DNA of 64,000 nucleotides from Buddleja alternifolia (taxonomy: Eukaryota > Streptophyta > Magnoliopsida > Lamiales > Scrophulariaceae): the NCBI GenBank assembly GCA_019426215.1, contig CM033400.1:25652568-25716567 (forward strand). The letters run 5' to 3'. The first letter of the stretch is position 1. Each line of letters starts with the position of its first letter. The notes under the pieces are model-generated. The model was not told where the DNA came from. It saw nothing but the letters and a program-made list of their open reading frames with translations, and did not search any database. Positions 46,700 to 57,932 of the stretch are shown in pieces. Both the position numbers and the translations under genes were made by a program.

Positions 46700-48849
46700 C
46701 CTTCAACGTTTTTAGCTTTGGTTTGAATTAAAACTTTCGGAACCCATATTTGCCTTGTCTTCATTACGGAAGATTGGCCTTCTTGGGTTTCGGTTTGTGT
46801 TGTGTGTGCTTTTTAGGTGTATAGTAATATCCTTGATTATAATCATAGTCATAATCATAATCATCACAGTATCGACAATATGATCTTGACTGTCTTGGAT
46901 ATTGACGCTGGCTTGGGTTGCACTTCTGGTGTTGAACGCTTAGCGCTTGATTCACAGTGTTCAGGCTTACCTTTAGCCTTTTGAGCGTTTGGATGAACCC
47001 ATTTTTGTGAATCATTTGCTTTAGCCTTACCCTTGCCTGAGTCAGCTTTGGCTTTCTCATTTGGCCTCGTACCGTTGTCGCTAGGTTCATTTAGTGTTTG
47101 ACTTTGTTAACCTTTCTCAACAAAGAGAACACCCTTTTCTTTGTTGTTTGGCGTAACATTATTTATTTGGTTGTTTACCAAATTTACTATATCCTAAACC
47201 GGTCTTTTCACCATATAATCTAGTTACCTCAGTCATATTATCCAACTTTCTAGAAGCTTTTGACAATGATGAGATGAGCTGCTCTGATTTGGGAAGTCTA
47301 GCGATCAGATCAGCTTCTGTCTTAACTATTATATCAAGATCGCTTTTCAATTGAATAATCTCACTCTCAAGTGATTGGTTCTTCTCAATGCATTGTTGTT
47401 GAACTTTCAACTCTGCTTTGAGCGTTACTTTATCTCTTGTGAGTGATGAGATAATAGCGAGATAGTTTTGATATATTTTGGCGGCCTCTTGACAATCTTT
47501 ATAATATTCATTAGCTTTGTCACGTAATTCATCATAAGAAAGATGATGAGATAATTCATTGGTTACCTCTGGTAGCGATTTGTCAGACGCTTCATCATCT
47601 CTGCCATGAGATAAATGAACGCTGAGTCGCTTGTAGGCTCATCATCACTGCTTTCATCTGATGATTCCAAATCCACTTCAGGTGCGTGAAATGGTTTGGA
47701 TCCCGTTAGCAAACCTTGTTGGCGAAAGTTGCTCCTGAATTGGTTTCTATCCACATAGTCTTGCCTTGTGGGCTTAGACACATTTGGATAAGGGCAATTT
47801 AGCTGGTAGTGCCCTGGTTTCCTGCAATTATAACACAAATTAGTTTTCATTTTCTGTTCAGTGAATAATCGCTTGGAAATGACTGGCTCTGAGAGATTCT
47901 GAGTAGGCGATAGAGGAGCTTGATATGGAACTGGCGCTACTGGTTGAGGTGCGGAGTACACTGGCACTTGATACTGAGGCGCTGGTGCCGGGGGAGGAGT
48001 TTGAAATGAAGTTTGTCCAATAGGATTTCTCTTTTCATATCTTAGAAATTTCTTGAATTTCTTGACTAATAGGGCAATTTCTTTTTCTTCATTTGATTCC
48101 ACTGGTTGAACCTCACTAACCGCTTTACCCTTATTTTTGGTGGTAGCGATTAATGCTCCTGATTCAGTCGCTGATGTTGTTGTGTCGCTGAATTCACCTA
48201 ACTCGAATTCGAATGCCTTTAACTCTGAAAACACATGTTCTAGAGTAAGAGTCTCCAAAGTTTGTGATTCTCTCATAGCAACAGTCTTAATCAAGTATTT
48301 ACTTGGAAGACTTCTGAAAATCTTATTGACCATTTCCTTGTTGGTCAATTCTTTATCTAATGACGCTAACTCGGTAATGAGCAAAGTGAATCTTGCGTCC
48401 AATTGTTCTAGCATCTCACTGGGCTGCATTTTGAAATGCTCGAATCTTTGCATCGCTATGGAGAGCTTGTTCTCCTTTATTTGTGTTGAACCTTCGCATA
48501 AAATGGCCAACCAATCCCATATTTCTTTGGAAGTCTTACATTGCTTGATCTTGTTGAACAATGCATCGTTATCTCCTAACGCTGAGTAAAGTGCACTTCG
48601 TCCAACATTATCCAAATTAGCTCTTTTTCTATCCTCTGGCATCCATTCTAACTTAGGTTTCTTGACATAACCATCTGGAGTAGCCTCGGTCGTTCCAGGG
48701 GCTCGAGTTATAACTTTCTTAATCTGAATGGGGCCATCTGTAATCACATCACACATTTCGTTATCACATGAACATAAATATGCGAATGCTCTAAGTTTCC
48801 AAGAATCATAGTTTGATTCTACCAACTTAGGCATTTTGTTAAAAGCCAT
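46700..48849 (-). pseudogene. Sirevirus-type Gag of S2
   Basis: From 48849 one frame runs 428 codons: MAFNKMPKLVESNYDSW, LDARFTLLITELASLDKEL, FRSLPSKYL, a Pro-rich linker, and a CCHC knuckle CYNCRKPGHYQLNC (about 47835). Frame breaks near 47560 and 47150 separate the coiled-coil part (47410-47159, QQQCIEKNQSLESEI) and the basic Tyr-rich tail (47090-46764). The gag end KKN-stop at about 46672 matches S1. Confidence 0.8.
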
Positions 48850-48949
48850 AATGAGATGTTTTAAAGAGAGATTTTAAAGTGATTAAGTTTCAAAAATATG
48901 GATCTGAACAAGCAGTTATGCTCGGAAACGCTTAGGTTTCTACTTCACG

Positions 48950-48962
48950 CTCTGATACCACT
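48950..48962 (-). other. Primer-binding site of S2
   Basis: TGGTATCAGAGCG on minus, next to the LTR end; complementary to initiator tRNA-Met. Confidence 0.85.
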
Positions 48963-48963
48963 T

Positions 48964-50436
48964 GTGGTCCCAAGTGGCATACGAAAGGGTTTAGAAGGGG
49001 GGGGGGGGGGTTGAATAGACCTTGATGTCTTTTGGACTTCAAAAATTTCGTATCACTTTAAAGGTTTAAACGCTTGGATAACTGAGCGCTTGGTTCAGAC
49101 GCTTCAGGAAATTAACTTAGACTTAGTGATTTTAGCAGTTTACCAAAGTAGGGCAATGCTTAGATCACTTAATCAGGATTAGCACAGCAGAAATGAGTTT
49201 TAGCGTTCTTTTAGTCGATTTAATCGCTTTGCACTTTAACTTGTCTCTTTCAAAGATAAATGATGTAATAATAATAATAAGACAATAAAGATAAATAACA
49301 CAAGATGTATAAGGTTCACTGGGTGGTGTAATCCCAGCTGCGTCCTTCTTCTCCTTTTTCACTTGTAGGAATTTACTAGGTTGATTTTCAAAGAATCACA
49401 CAGAATCTTCTACAAGCACCAATGAAGATCACACAGACTTCAGCACCAATGAAGATCGTCTTCTTCAAGCTTCTCTCACTCAGAAATACTGCCTGAAAGG
49501 GTTCAACAACTTTTCTCACTCAGATGAAAGGTTGAGGTTTGTCACTAGGGTTTTGTTTGTTTTTGAAAAGATCAAACAACTTGGAATATCTCAGTTGGAA
49601 TTTGAATTTCTTCTTTGGAAGATGTTTGAGATATTTGTGACTGTCTGGAATGTAGATAAAAAGCTTGAAAGATTTGTCTATGGAGTTTCTAAGCTTTTTT
49701 TTTTCCAGCAAGTTTTTCTTGTGTCTGTACGTAATTGTCTCTTGTAAAAAAAATTGTATGTATTTAGGGTTTGCCGAGGTAAGGTATTTATAGGCAATTT
49801 CTTGGGATCTGTCCGTTGTACACATGTAGGAGTGTGCCTTTCACGCAGCACGTGAGTTTACCTAAAGTCTGACATTCCTGAAAATTTGCTGAAACCGACT
49901 GGACGGAAGCAGCTAAAACTCTGAAATTTCTGACAGTCTGGTCAAAAGGTGGCTTGTCCACAAGTAACATTAGCTTATCACATTTAATGCTCTTATCAGG
50001 AATTTAATGCATTTTGAAATTAATTCCCGTTGGAAATAAATGCTCGTTGAACGATTGCATTTAAGTCCTTCATGACTTGAGGATTTATTTCAGGTGAATC
50101 TGACATCGGTCGCTTAAGTGCTTTGAGCGCTTGATTCATAAATCCTGAAATGAGGTCCTTTAGCGTTTGATGGATGCTAAGTAACAAATCTTTATCTCTA
50201 GTTGACTTCAGACGCTGGTCTTCAACTTCTTCTCTAATAGACTCACCTAGAATTCTACTAGCGATTCAGTCACTAAGACTTAGTCTAAATTCTAAAAATT
50301 ACAAGCCTATAATAAATTACAACTTCCAAACGCTTATACATCAATCTATGAAAACATAAACTTACATTTTAGTTGGGGTCTAACATTGAATCCTATCTTG
50401 TCATCATTAAAATATCTAACATGAAATTTCCTAACA
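48964..50436 (-). repeat. 5' LTR of S2
   Basis: About 1.47 kb, starting TGTTAGGAAATTTCATGTTA on minus (50436). It shares GTAAGGTTCACTGGGTGGTG-type blocks with S1 and S3. It contains a 13-base G run near 48999 and is about 0.4 kb shorter than the S1 LTR, mostly in the U3 half. Confidence 0.8.
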
Positions 50437-50756
50437 GTGTGGATACATCTTAGAGGTGCAACACTTGGTGCGCTAGATCAAATCAATCCGGAGAAGTGTA
50501 GCAGGGACTTGCTTAATAATAAGTTGCTGATTAGTTTTTCAAGAGGTAAACACGAGAAAACTCATTTTTAGTTAGTTTTTGAATTCAATGGTACCATGTC
50601 TACCTAGCCCTAATTTGGGGATGTTGAATTTTTAATTAAAATCTATTTTTTCCGCTACGCTGGCATCCCCGAGGTTATATCGATTCCAACAATTTTGGAT
50701 TAAAATCTTTTAAATTTTGTTGCATTAAACTAACCTCGGGACTAAACAACTCAACA
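50437..50756 (+). repeat. 3' part of the 5' LTR of element E
   Basis: Ends GGGACTAAACAACTCAACA directly before the primer-binding site. The outer part was replaced by S2. Confidence 0.55.
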
Positions 50757-50757
50757 G

Positions 50758-50770
50758 TGGTATCGGAGTC
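50758..50770 (+). other. Primer-binding site of element E
   Basis: TGGTATCGGAGTC, a one- or two-base variant of the initiator tRNA-Met site TGGTATCAGAGC, one base after ...CAACA. Confidence 0.7.
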
Positions 50771-51719
50771 TGGTTTGCTTTGTTCACCGTGGTTTTATGT
50801 GATTTAATAGGCTTTTGATTTTTTGTTATATAAACATGAGCATGTGAATTCAAGATATTCGCCATCTTTATGTAAAATTGATTTTTCATTGGGATTTAAT
50901 TGATTGTTGCAATTATTTTTAATTTTGAAAAATCAGATTTGGTAAAATCGAGAATGGAATTTGGGAATTTGGCTAAGGTGGTGGTGGATGAGATTTAAAA
51001 ACACCGGTTGTATTACAAAACTAGTAGGCCAAAGACCCGTCCATCGAGCAAGGTCTGGCCCGAGGCGGGACTTGTCCCGTCCGCCACTACTGGGAAGTGG
51101 TGGAAGCTCACACGTTGGGCGTCCAAGGAATCGCACACTACAAAGCATGAGCAAGACACTGCTCAACAGTGTGGCCAAGGGCATCGCCAGGTCGGGCGAC
51201 GTCCACGGGTCTGGTAACCCGAAACCTGGCCCAGTCTTTATTTTTAAAATATATTTTTATAAATTAATTTCTAAAAATTAGATATTTGGAATTATAAAAT
51301 TATTTAATTTATAAATATTATTTTTGAAAAATATTTATTTTTCACTTGGATAATAATTTTGTGGAAAACCAAATTTATCCCAATAAAATTTGCAATTTTA
51401 TTTTAGATGGTGGATCGACAAATTTTGGTTGTTGCATATAGATGTGCTTGGCATGTTTATGTGTGGATGAATCACAAGCCTAGTGTAGTCCTCATTTTTT
51501 TTGATGTATTGTAGTTTTCTAGAGTTGTAAAAAAGCCGGTTTAGCTCTTTAAAGTTTTGTCTTTAGTTTCATAGAATAGTTTAGAACTATTTTATGATGA
51601 TGAAGATGTAGCCAAACGAAAGCCTTGTATGCTGTGGAGGTTCTATTATAATAGTAAAGGTGTTTTTATTTTCTAGAAGTCCAATCCTACCTAGCTCAGT
51701 GGGTTGCTAGGTTAGGGCT
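50771..51719 (+). other. Leader of element E before the CACTA insertion
   Basis: Non-coding. A GC-richer patch near 51010-51235 has no recognised origin; overlapping frames there on both strands are not convincing. The leader resumes at 52944. Confidence 0.5.
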
Positions 51720-52044
51720 CACTACTACGAAAATGACCTATTACAGCGCACCTATTACAGCGGTTTTTTGAAAGCCGCTGAACGGAGGGGCCTATTACAG
51801 CGGTTCATGGGTGAATCGCTGTAAAAAAGTTGACCGGGGGACCTATTACAGCGGATCTTTGAAAAATCGCTATAATAGTTCCTGGGCTATTACAGCGGTT
51901 TTTCAAAAAACTGCTATAATAGGCTATTATAGCGGTTCTTCAAAGAACCGCTATAGTTGCCTTGGCCCTATTACAGTGGTTCTTCAAAGAACCACTGTAA
52001 TAGGGCGGTTCATCTACAAAAAAAAAATTCAGCTTCCCCTGCAT

Positions 52045-52484
52045 TTCCCCCCCCCCCCCCGCCAATTTCATCACTCTCTCTACTTATACGACCAATTTCA
52101 TCTCTCTCTCTCTCTCTTTCTCTACTCATACAACTAAATTCAGTTTCCATTTCAACTCCAAAAATGCGTGAGATCTTGCACATTCAAGGCGGCCAGTGCG
52201 GCAACCAGATTGACTGCAAAGTTTTGGGAGGTTGTGTGCGCGGAGCACGGCATAGATTCCATCGGACGCTACAGCTTCGACAATGAACTTCAAGTCAAAT
52301 CTGGATTTGGAGCGGCGGAAGGTTCGTTCCTCGCACCGTGCTCATGGATTTGGAGCCTGGAACCATGGCTAATGTTAGATCTGGACCGTAAGATCAATCC
52401 GAGGCAAGGAATAATTGGGCGAAGGAGTTGATTGATTCGGTGCTTGATGTTGTGCGGAAAGAGGCGGAGAATTTTGGTTTGAAC
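52045..52484 (+). pseudogene. Captured beta-tubulin 5' UTR and exon fragment
   Basis: A pyrimidine-rich leader precedes ATG at 52164, which reads MREILHIQGGQCGNQI, the invariant beta-tubulin N-terminus. After a frameshift come KFWEVVCAEHGID and GRY; after further indels [26 protein letters not shown], and LIDSVLDVVRKEAEN (ending about 52480). This covers about the first 110 residues of beta-tubulin with internal deletions; later exons are absent. The first coding exon of plant beta-tubulins includes this whole part, so an intron cannot be tested. It lies inside the CACTA ends, so it is a gene fragment picked up by the transposon and is not expected to yield tubulin. Confidence 0.9.
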
Positions 52485-52762
52485 TATGTTTTTGATGCGC
52501 ATACTACGTCTATGATTTGTGTGTTGTTATCGAAGTTTCCAGCAATATTTGAATTCATTTAGTGATTTCTCTTTGATTTAAATAGATCTCTTGATATGAG
52601 TGCAATACATGTGCATTTTGCTTGTAATTATTGTTTTTGATGTGTTTGATGTTTGGTTTAAACTAAGGCTTTGATACGATTTGCTATTATTTCAGTATGA
52701 TAAACAATTGTGCAATATGAATTGTTGGGGGTCTTTGGGTTTTTGTGGTTTGTAAGTAAAAT

Positions 52763-52765
<3 letters not shown>

Positions 52766-52793
<28 letters not shown>
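52766..52793. repeat. TA microsatellite
   Basis: About 14 TA units inside the CACTA element, just before its right subterminal repeats. Confidence 0.9.
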
Positions 52794-52797
<4 letters not shown>

Positions 52798-52943
52798 CAT
52801 CGGTTATTTTTATAACCGCTGTAATAGGCACCCCTATTACAGGGGTTATAAAAATAACCGTTGTAATAGGGATACCTATTATAGCGGTTAAAACCGCAGG
52901 TCCAAAAAACACGCTTTAATAGGTCATTTCTGTAGTAGTGGCT

Positions 52944-53618
52944 CAAGTTATTCATTTTATGTGATGTATATGTTTGCATGCTCTAGATAGAAATGCTAAA
53001 CAAGATAAAAATAATCTGATGATACCTTTAATTGTTATACAAATAATTCCCACCTATGAAAATACTAGGCCTATATGGAATAAAGATGGGATCTTTATTC
53101 CATGCCTTCCATCTTAAGTGACAACATGGGAAACTCCACTAAAATCGAATCTAGGCTCATATAATTGGGTTGAATCTACTGCACAGTAGGCTGTGATCAT
53201 CACTAAGCATACGATGCTCTATGAGATTAGACTTGTTCATTGGGCTCATATAATTGAGATAATGAATCAAAAAAATCAACCATAGGATATTTGATGTGCT
53301 TAGCCAGGAGTTGAGGTACCATATGGGCTCATATAATTGGGGCATATATAAAAGACGAGTTAAATCAATCTCGAGAACTACTTTGAATGTAGAAGGCCCA
53401 GTAAGGCTACTAATGGACTAAATTATAAGACTCATATAATTGGGGTGTATGGTTGAAATCCAATAGATCTCGAGCCCACTAAGAAAAATTGATTTTTCAC
53501 GAAGTCTGTCAAGGGGGTGATCGATTTTGAGAAAATACTGGGAGACTTGTACAATTAAAGACCGAATTGTTGAATGTATGTTGATTGTTTGTCTCATTTA
53601 TTTTTTATAGCTTTCACC
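52944..53618 (+). other. Leader of element E after the CACTA insertion
   Basis: Non-coding, containing four spaced copies of CTCATATAATTG (near 53157, 53235, 53325 and 53432), a word repeated every 80-105 bases. The stretch ends TATTTTTTATAG just before the gag start. Confidence 0.5.
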
Positions 53619-54420
53619 ATGTCCAAAGCTTTTAACAGCCTAATCAAAAACAACAAACTGACCGGTCCAAACTTTGAGGATTGACTTCGAAACCTAAGAA
53701 TCATTCTCCAATCTGAAAAGAGGGAATATATTCTCTCGATCCCGGCTCAAATGGAGACTACTAAGGATGCGACTAATGATGAAAGGTTCGATTACCAAAT
53801 TTGGAAAGAGGATGACATGTAAGTGAGATATCTCATGTTAGCTTCCATGAGCAACGAGTTACAAAAGCAACACAAGATGATCAAGAATGCAGTGTCAATC
53901 CTTACATATCTCCGAGGACTATATGGAACTCAAATAAGATGAGAGAGATACGCGGTATCTAGAGAACTCTTTAAGGCAAGAATGACTGATGGCTCTGATA
54001 TGAGTTCACATGTACTCAAGATGATCAGGCTAATTGAAAAATTGGATAGTCTAGGCGTGCAACTTGACAATAAGCTAGCTATGAACTTGATCTTACAGTT
54101 ACTCCCTAGGTCTTATGACCAATTTGTTATCAACTTCAACACGGATCAATCGGAGGCTATGCTTCTTGAGTTATTGAATATGTTTAAGACTACTGAAAGC
54201 ATTATTGGAAAGGAAAAACCTGTGCTACTTGTTAATAATTCTTCTCGCCAAATGGCTTGAGTAGGTGACGCGAAACAAAAAAAAAGACAACAAAGTTAAC
54301 AAGAACATGAAAGGGAAGGGAGGAGTGAAAGAAGTGAACAAAGTCAAATTCTCTGATAAGTGCTTCCAATGTGGGAAGCCTGGACACTAAAAAAGGAATT
54401 GCAAAGAGCCAAAAGCTCAA
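53619..54420 (+). pseudogene. Copia Gag of element E
   Basis: Starts MSKAFNSLIKNNKLTGPNF at 53619. One frame, with stops near 53682, 53820 and 53940, reaches LLPRSYDQFVINFNTDQSE and LFKARMTDGSDMSSHVLKM. A later frame holds the zinc knuckle CFQCGKPGH then a stop then RNC (about 54366-54405). It has the usual copia gag features but at least four breaks. Confidence 0.75.
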
Positions 54421-54467
54421 GGTACATTCTTTGTTGAAGTTATCTTTTTAGTTGACAGTGTTTTTTT

Positions 54468-54906
54468 GGTAAATCTCATTTTTCGTCCCGTATTTGTGCC
54501 CAAGTACACTTTTAGTCCCAAGATTTATGTAAATCTCACATTGCATCCCATAACTTTCAAAATGTCTCACTTTTGGTTCCAACCTAATATTTCGTTCAAA
54601 ATTTAACGGTCAACTCTGTTAGTCAATATTTTGACCAACTTTTTGGGGAGATTTTTTGCTTAAATAATACATGATAGTAAATGAAAAAATCATGATATTG
54701 AATATAATCCATTTGTGAGTGCATTTATGCTTGAATTCTCAAAAAAAAAAGTCAAAATGTTGACTAACGGAGTGGACCATTAAATTTTGGACAGAATTTT
54801 CGGTTGGGACCAAAAGTGAGACATTTTGAAAGTTATGGGACACAATGTGAGATTTACATAAAGCGCATGACTAAAAACTTACTTGGGACATAAAATGAGA
54901 TTTTCC
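54468..54906. mobile_element. MITE-like inverted-repeat element, about 439 bp
   Basis: Ends GGTAAATCTCATTTTTCGTC and the complement of GGAAAATCTCATTTTATGTC. The inverted match runs over 100 bp per side, including CATTTTGAAAGTTATGGGA and GTGAGATTTACATAAA. It has no coding sequence. It separates gag from protease in element E. A clear target-site duplication was not found, so the superfamily is open. Confidence 0.7.
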
Positions 54907-56080
54907 CATGCTTCTTGGATACTTGACACTGGGTGTGGTATTTATCTATGCAATAACATGCAGGTGACGACAAGAAGTAAGGATCTATGTAAAGGACAGA
55001 TGACCCTGAGGATGAGAAATGAAGCAATGGTTGCTACTAATGCCAATGGAGACGTCCACTTAGCATTAGGGAGTAGGATATTAGTTTTAAAATCTCTCTA
55101 CTTTGTTCTACAGATAATAAGAAATATCATCTATATTCCTGTTTTAGATAGAGAGGGATATCGTTCTGAGATTCTTAATAAAAAAAAAATTGTTTAAAAA
55201 ATCTAATCTTATTATAGAATCAATGTTGCAAGACGAGCTTTATACTGTTTTTCCTGCGATACCCACTCTTAATAATTAACAAAGCAAACATAAATTAGAT
55301 ACTGAAACTAATGCACACATATGATACTCTAGACTATGTTACATTTTCAAAGAAAGTATTCAAAGTTTTGTCAAGCCATATTGATCTTCAAGGTCTAGAT
55401 GAAATGCCTACTTGAAAATCTTATCTTAAGGGAAAAAGACCAAGTTACCATATACCGGGTCTATGGGGCGTGCAAAGGAAGTGTTGGAATTAGTCCACAC
55501 TGATGTGTGTGATCCACTTAGCACAAGTGCAAGAGGTGGATACAACTACTTCATAACCTTTACTGATGATCACTCATGGTATGGCTATATGTACCTCATG
55601 AAGTACAAATCTGAATCATTTGAAACATTCAAAGAGTTCAAAGATGAAGTAGAGAAACAAACTCGAAAAAGTATTAAAGCTCTTCGATCAGATCAAGGAG
55701 GTGAATACTTGTCCACTGATTTTCTACACTGTCTAAAAGAGAATGAGATTATCGCATAGTGGACTCCTCCTAGAATGCCTCAACTCAATGGGGTAGCCGA
55801 GTATTGGAATCGAACCTTGTTAGACATTGTTCGATCCAGGATGAGTTTCATTTGACTTCCTCCTATGCATTAAACTCTACAACCTATCTATTGATTAGAG
55901 CCCCATCAAAGAGTGTGCATAAAACTTCATATGAGTTATGGTATAGAAAACAATCCATAAACAAACACCTTTGAATATGGGGTTATACTGCTTACGTAAA
56001 ACAATTAATGGGAGACAAGTTGGACTCAAAGTCCTTCTTATGTAACTTTGTGGGATATTCAAATGATTCATTTTTAGGTT
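54907..56080 (+). pseudogene. Protease and integrase of element E
   Basis: Reading starts with ASWILDTGCGIYLCN, the aspartic protease motif, in a frame open to about 55197. The integrase core is open at 55463-55759: [12 protein letters not shown] (Asp), [18 protein letters not shown] and [10 protein letters not shown] (Asp). After a TAG it continues NGVAEYWNRTLLDIVRS (Glu) and further scraps to about 56080. There the element is cut by S3. RT and RNase H are absent. Confidence 0.8.
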
Positions 56081-56081
56081 A

Positions 56082-56684
56082 CTTAGCTTTCAATTTTGTG
56101 ATTCTCTCATGGCAAGCCTCTTGATCAAATACTTGATTGGAAGACTTCTGAATATCTTGTTGACCATTTCCTTGTTAGTCAACTCTTTGTCTAGTGACGC
56201 AAACTCTGTAATGAGCAAAGTGAACCTTGCGTCCAATTGTTCTAGCGTCTCGTTATTCTGTATCTTAGATTGCTCAAATCTTTGCATGGTTATGGAGAGC
56301 TTGTTCTCCTTCATCTGTGTTGAACCTTCACATACAATAGCCAACTTGTCACATATCTCTTTTGAAGTCTTACATTGCTTGATCTTGTTGAACAATGCAT
56401 TATTGTCTCCTAATGCTGAGTATAGAGCGCCTCGTCCAACATTATCTAGATTCGCTCTTTTCCAATCTTCTGGCGTCCATTCTAACTTGGGCTTCTCGAC
56501 ATAACCATCTGGAGAAGCCTCAGTCGCTCCAAGGGCTCGAGTTGCAACTTTTAGGATCTGAATGGGGGCCATCTGTAATTACATCACACATCTCATTATC
56601 ACATGAGCATAAATATGCAAATGCTCTAAGTTTCCATGAATCATAGTTTGATTCAACCAGCTTAAGCATTTTGTTAAAAGCCAT
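56082..56684 (-). pseudogene. Truncated Sirevirus Gag of S3
   Basis: Begins MAFNKMLKLVESNYDSW at 56684, shifts frame at a G run near 56566 (one G more than in S2), then reads EKPKLEWTPEDWKRANLDNV, LDARFTLLITEFASLDKEL, LPIKYL to 56090. It is very close to S2 gag. Confidence 0.8.
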
Positions 56685-56780
56685 GATATGAGATTAAAAT
56701 AAATAAAGCGACTAAGTTTTAGAAAAAAAATGGATCTAAACAAGTAGTTACGCTCGGAAACGCTTAAGTTTCTACTTCAA

Positions 56781-56794
56781 CCGCTTTGATACCA
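56781..56794 (-). other. Primer-binding site of S3
   Basis: TGGTATCAAAGCGG on minus, one change from the S1 site. Confidence 0.8.
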
Positions 56795-56796
56795 CT

Positions 56797-57573
56797 TGGT
56801 GGTCCCAAGTGGGATACGAAAGGGTCTAGAAGGAAGGGGGGTTGAATAGACCCTGAAATCTTTTTCGACTTCAAAAATTCATATCACTTTTTAAGATTTG
56901 GACGCTTAGATAACTGAGCGCTAGGTCAGACGGTTCAGTAAAGATAACATAGACTTAGTGATTTTAGCAATTTACCAAACTAGGGTAAAGCTTAGATCGC
57001 TTAATCAGGGTTAGCACATCGAAAATGATTTTAAAGCTTTAGCATTCTTTTTGGTCAAATAGTCGCTTAACCGTTTTACTTTTCTTTTTCCGAATAAATG
57101 ATAGAATATAAAGTAAGACAATATGACAGTAAATCACACAAGAATTTGTAAGGTTCACTGGGTGGTGTAATCCCAACTACGTCCTTCTTCTCCTTGAACA
57201 CTTGGAGGGATTCCACTAAATTGATTATCGAAGGGTCACACAGAGGCTTCTACAAAATAGAGGAGGGGATGATGATGTTGGGCTCCTTGATCACATAGAC
57301 TTCAGCACCAATGAAGATCTTCACCAACAAGCTTCTCTCACTCAGAAATACTGCTTGTAGAGTCAACAACTTTTTCACACAGACAGAGGTGGTTAAGAGT
57401 TTTGATCATGGGATTTTTTATTTTAGGAAGTTCAAACAACTTAGGATATCTCAATACGAATGTATGGTTCTTTTTTGAAGATATTTGAGATATCTATGAC
57501 TATTTGGAATGTATGTAGAAAGCTTGGAAGAATTTTGGCTATGGAGTTTCTAAGCTCTTTTTGAGAAAATATT
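56797..57573 (-). repeat. Partial 5' LTR of S3
   Basis: Matches the S1 and S2 LTRs from the LTR end through GTAAGGTTCACTGGGTGGTG to the AGTTTCTAAGCTCTTTTTG block, then is cut at the CACTA insertion. Confidence 0.75.
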
Positions 57574-57932
57574 CACTACCACAAAAAAGTCCTATTACAG
57601 CGCACCTATGACAGCGGTTTTGAAAACTGCTGTAAAAAGTGGCATTCGGTTCGGACCTATGACAGCGGTTCGAGCCAAAACGCTGTCATAGGTTTCAGAA
57701 AAAAAAAAAAAAAATATTTTGAATGTGGCAGCGGTTCGGCCAGAACCGCTGCCAAAAAGCACACGGCCGAACCGCTGCCACAAAGCGCACGTATGGCAGC
57801 GGTTCGGCCGAACCGCTGCCAGAAGTGTACTTTGTGGCAGCGGTTCTAGCCGAACCGCTGCCACAAACAGACATGTGCCAGCGGTTCGACCGAACCGCTG
57901 GCACAAGGGCCGGGTTTTCTACAACCCGGCCC
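57574..57932 (+). repeat. CACTA terminal repeat and subterminal palindromes
   Basis: Direct and inverted copies of ACAGCGGTT and GCAGCGGTTCGGCC follow the end. Several form perfect or near-perfect palindromes, such as GCAGCGGTTCGGCCGAACCG then CTGC (57796-57820). A final hairpin GGCCGGGTT TTCTAC AACCCGGCC sits at 57908-57931. In En/Spm, subterminal repeats bind TNPA; the same role is inferred here. Confidence 0.8.

Larger units (their letters stand above)
40501..50436 (-). mobile_element. Sirevirus-like Ty1/copia element S2, left end lost
   Basis: Minus order: 5' LTR (50436-48964), primer-binding site, gag, protease, integrase, RT, RNase H, non-coding segment, third ORF. It is the most complete copia element in the window, but each gene has a few stops or frameshifts. 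The 3' LTR is missing and the left side runs into the Tat remnant. The right LTR end ...CCTAACA abuts the LTR of element E at 50437. Confidence 0.8.
51720..52940. mobile_element. Non-autonomous CACTA element carrying a beta-tubulin fragment
   Basis: 1221 bp. It starts CACTACTACGAAAATGACCT and ends with the complement AGGTCATTTCTGTAGTAGTG. The 3 bp GCT flanks both sides (51717-51719 and 52941-52943), as expected for CACTA elements. Subterminal zones (51745-52015 and 52797-52925) are packed with ATTACAGCGGTT-type units, often as inverted pairs around GGTTCTTCAAAGAACC. The interior holds a tubulin exon fragment and a TA microsatellite. No transposase is present. Confidence 0.9.
50437..56081 (+). 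mobile_element. Ty1/copia element E, both ends truncated
   Basis: Plus order: end of the 5' LTR, primer-binding site, long leader, gag, protease, integrase; truncated inside pol by S3. The leader is split by a CACTA element (51720-52940) and the gag-protease junction by a MITE (54468-54906). Stops and shifts are frequent, so it is old. Confidence 0.7.
56082..57573 (-). mobile_element. Sirevirus-like element S3, gag start and LTR
   Basis: Minus-strand 5' LTR (57573 to 56797), primer-binding site and the first 600 bases of gag. It is truncated at 56082 against element E and cut at 57574 by the large CACTA element; the LTR remainder should lie beyond the CACTA end, outside the window. Confidence 0.75.

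Noticed and set aside
48999..49011. Long G run as a regulatory element
   Set aside because: Related LTRs have shorter G runs at the same place; it is more likely a slippage or sequencing effect.
50961..51281. Overlapping frames in the leader of element E
   Set aside because: Open on both strands in a GC-richer patch, with no recognisable domain and no conservation evidence.
52164..52484. Functional beta-tubulin gene
   Set aside because: Frameshifts, internal deletions and loss of all later exons, inside transposon ends; only a captured fragment.
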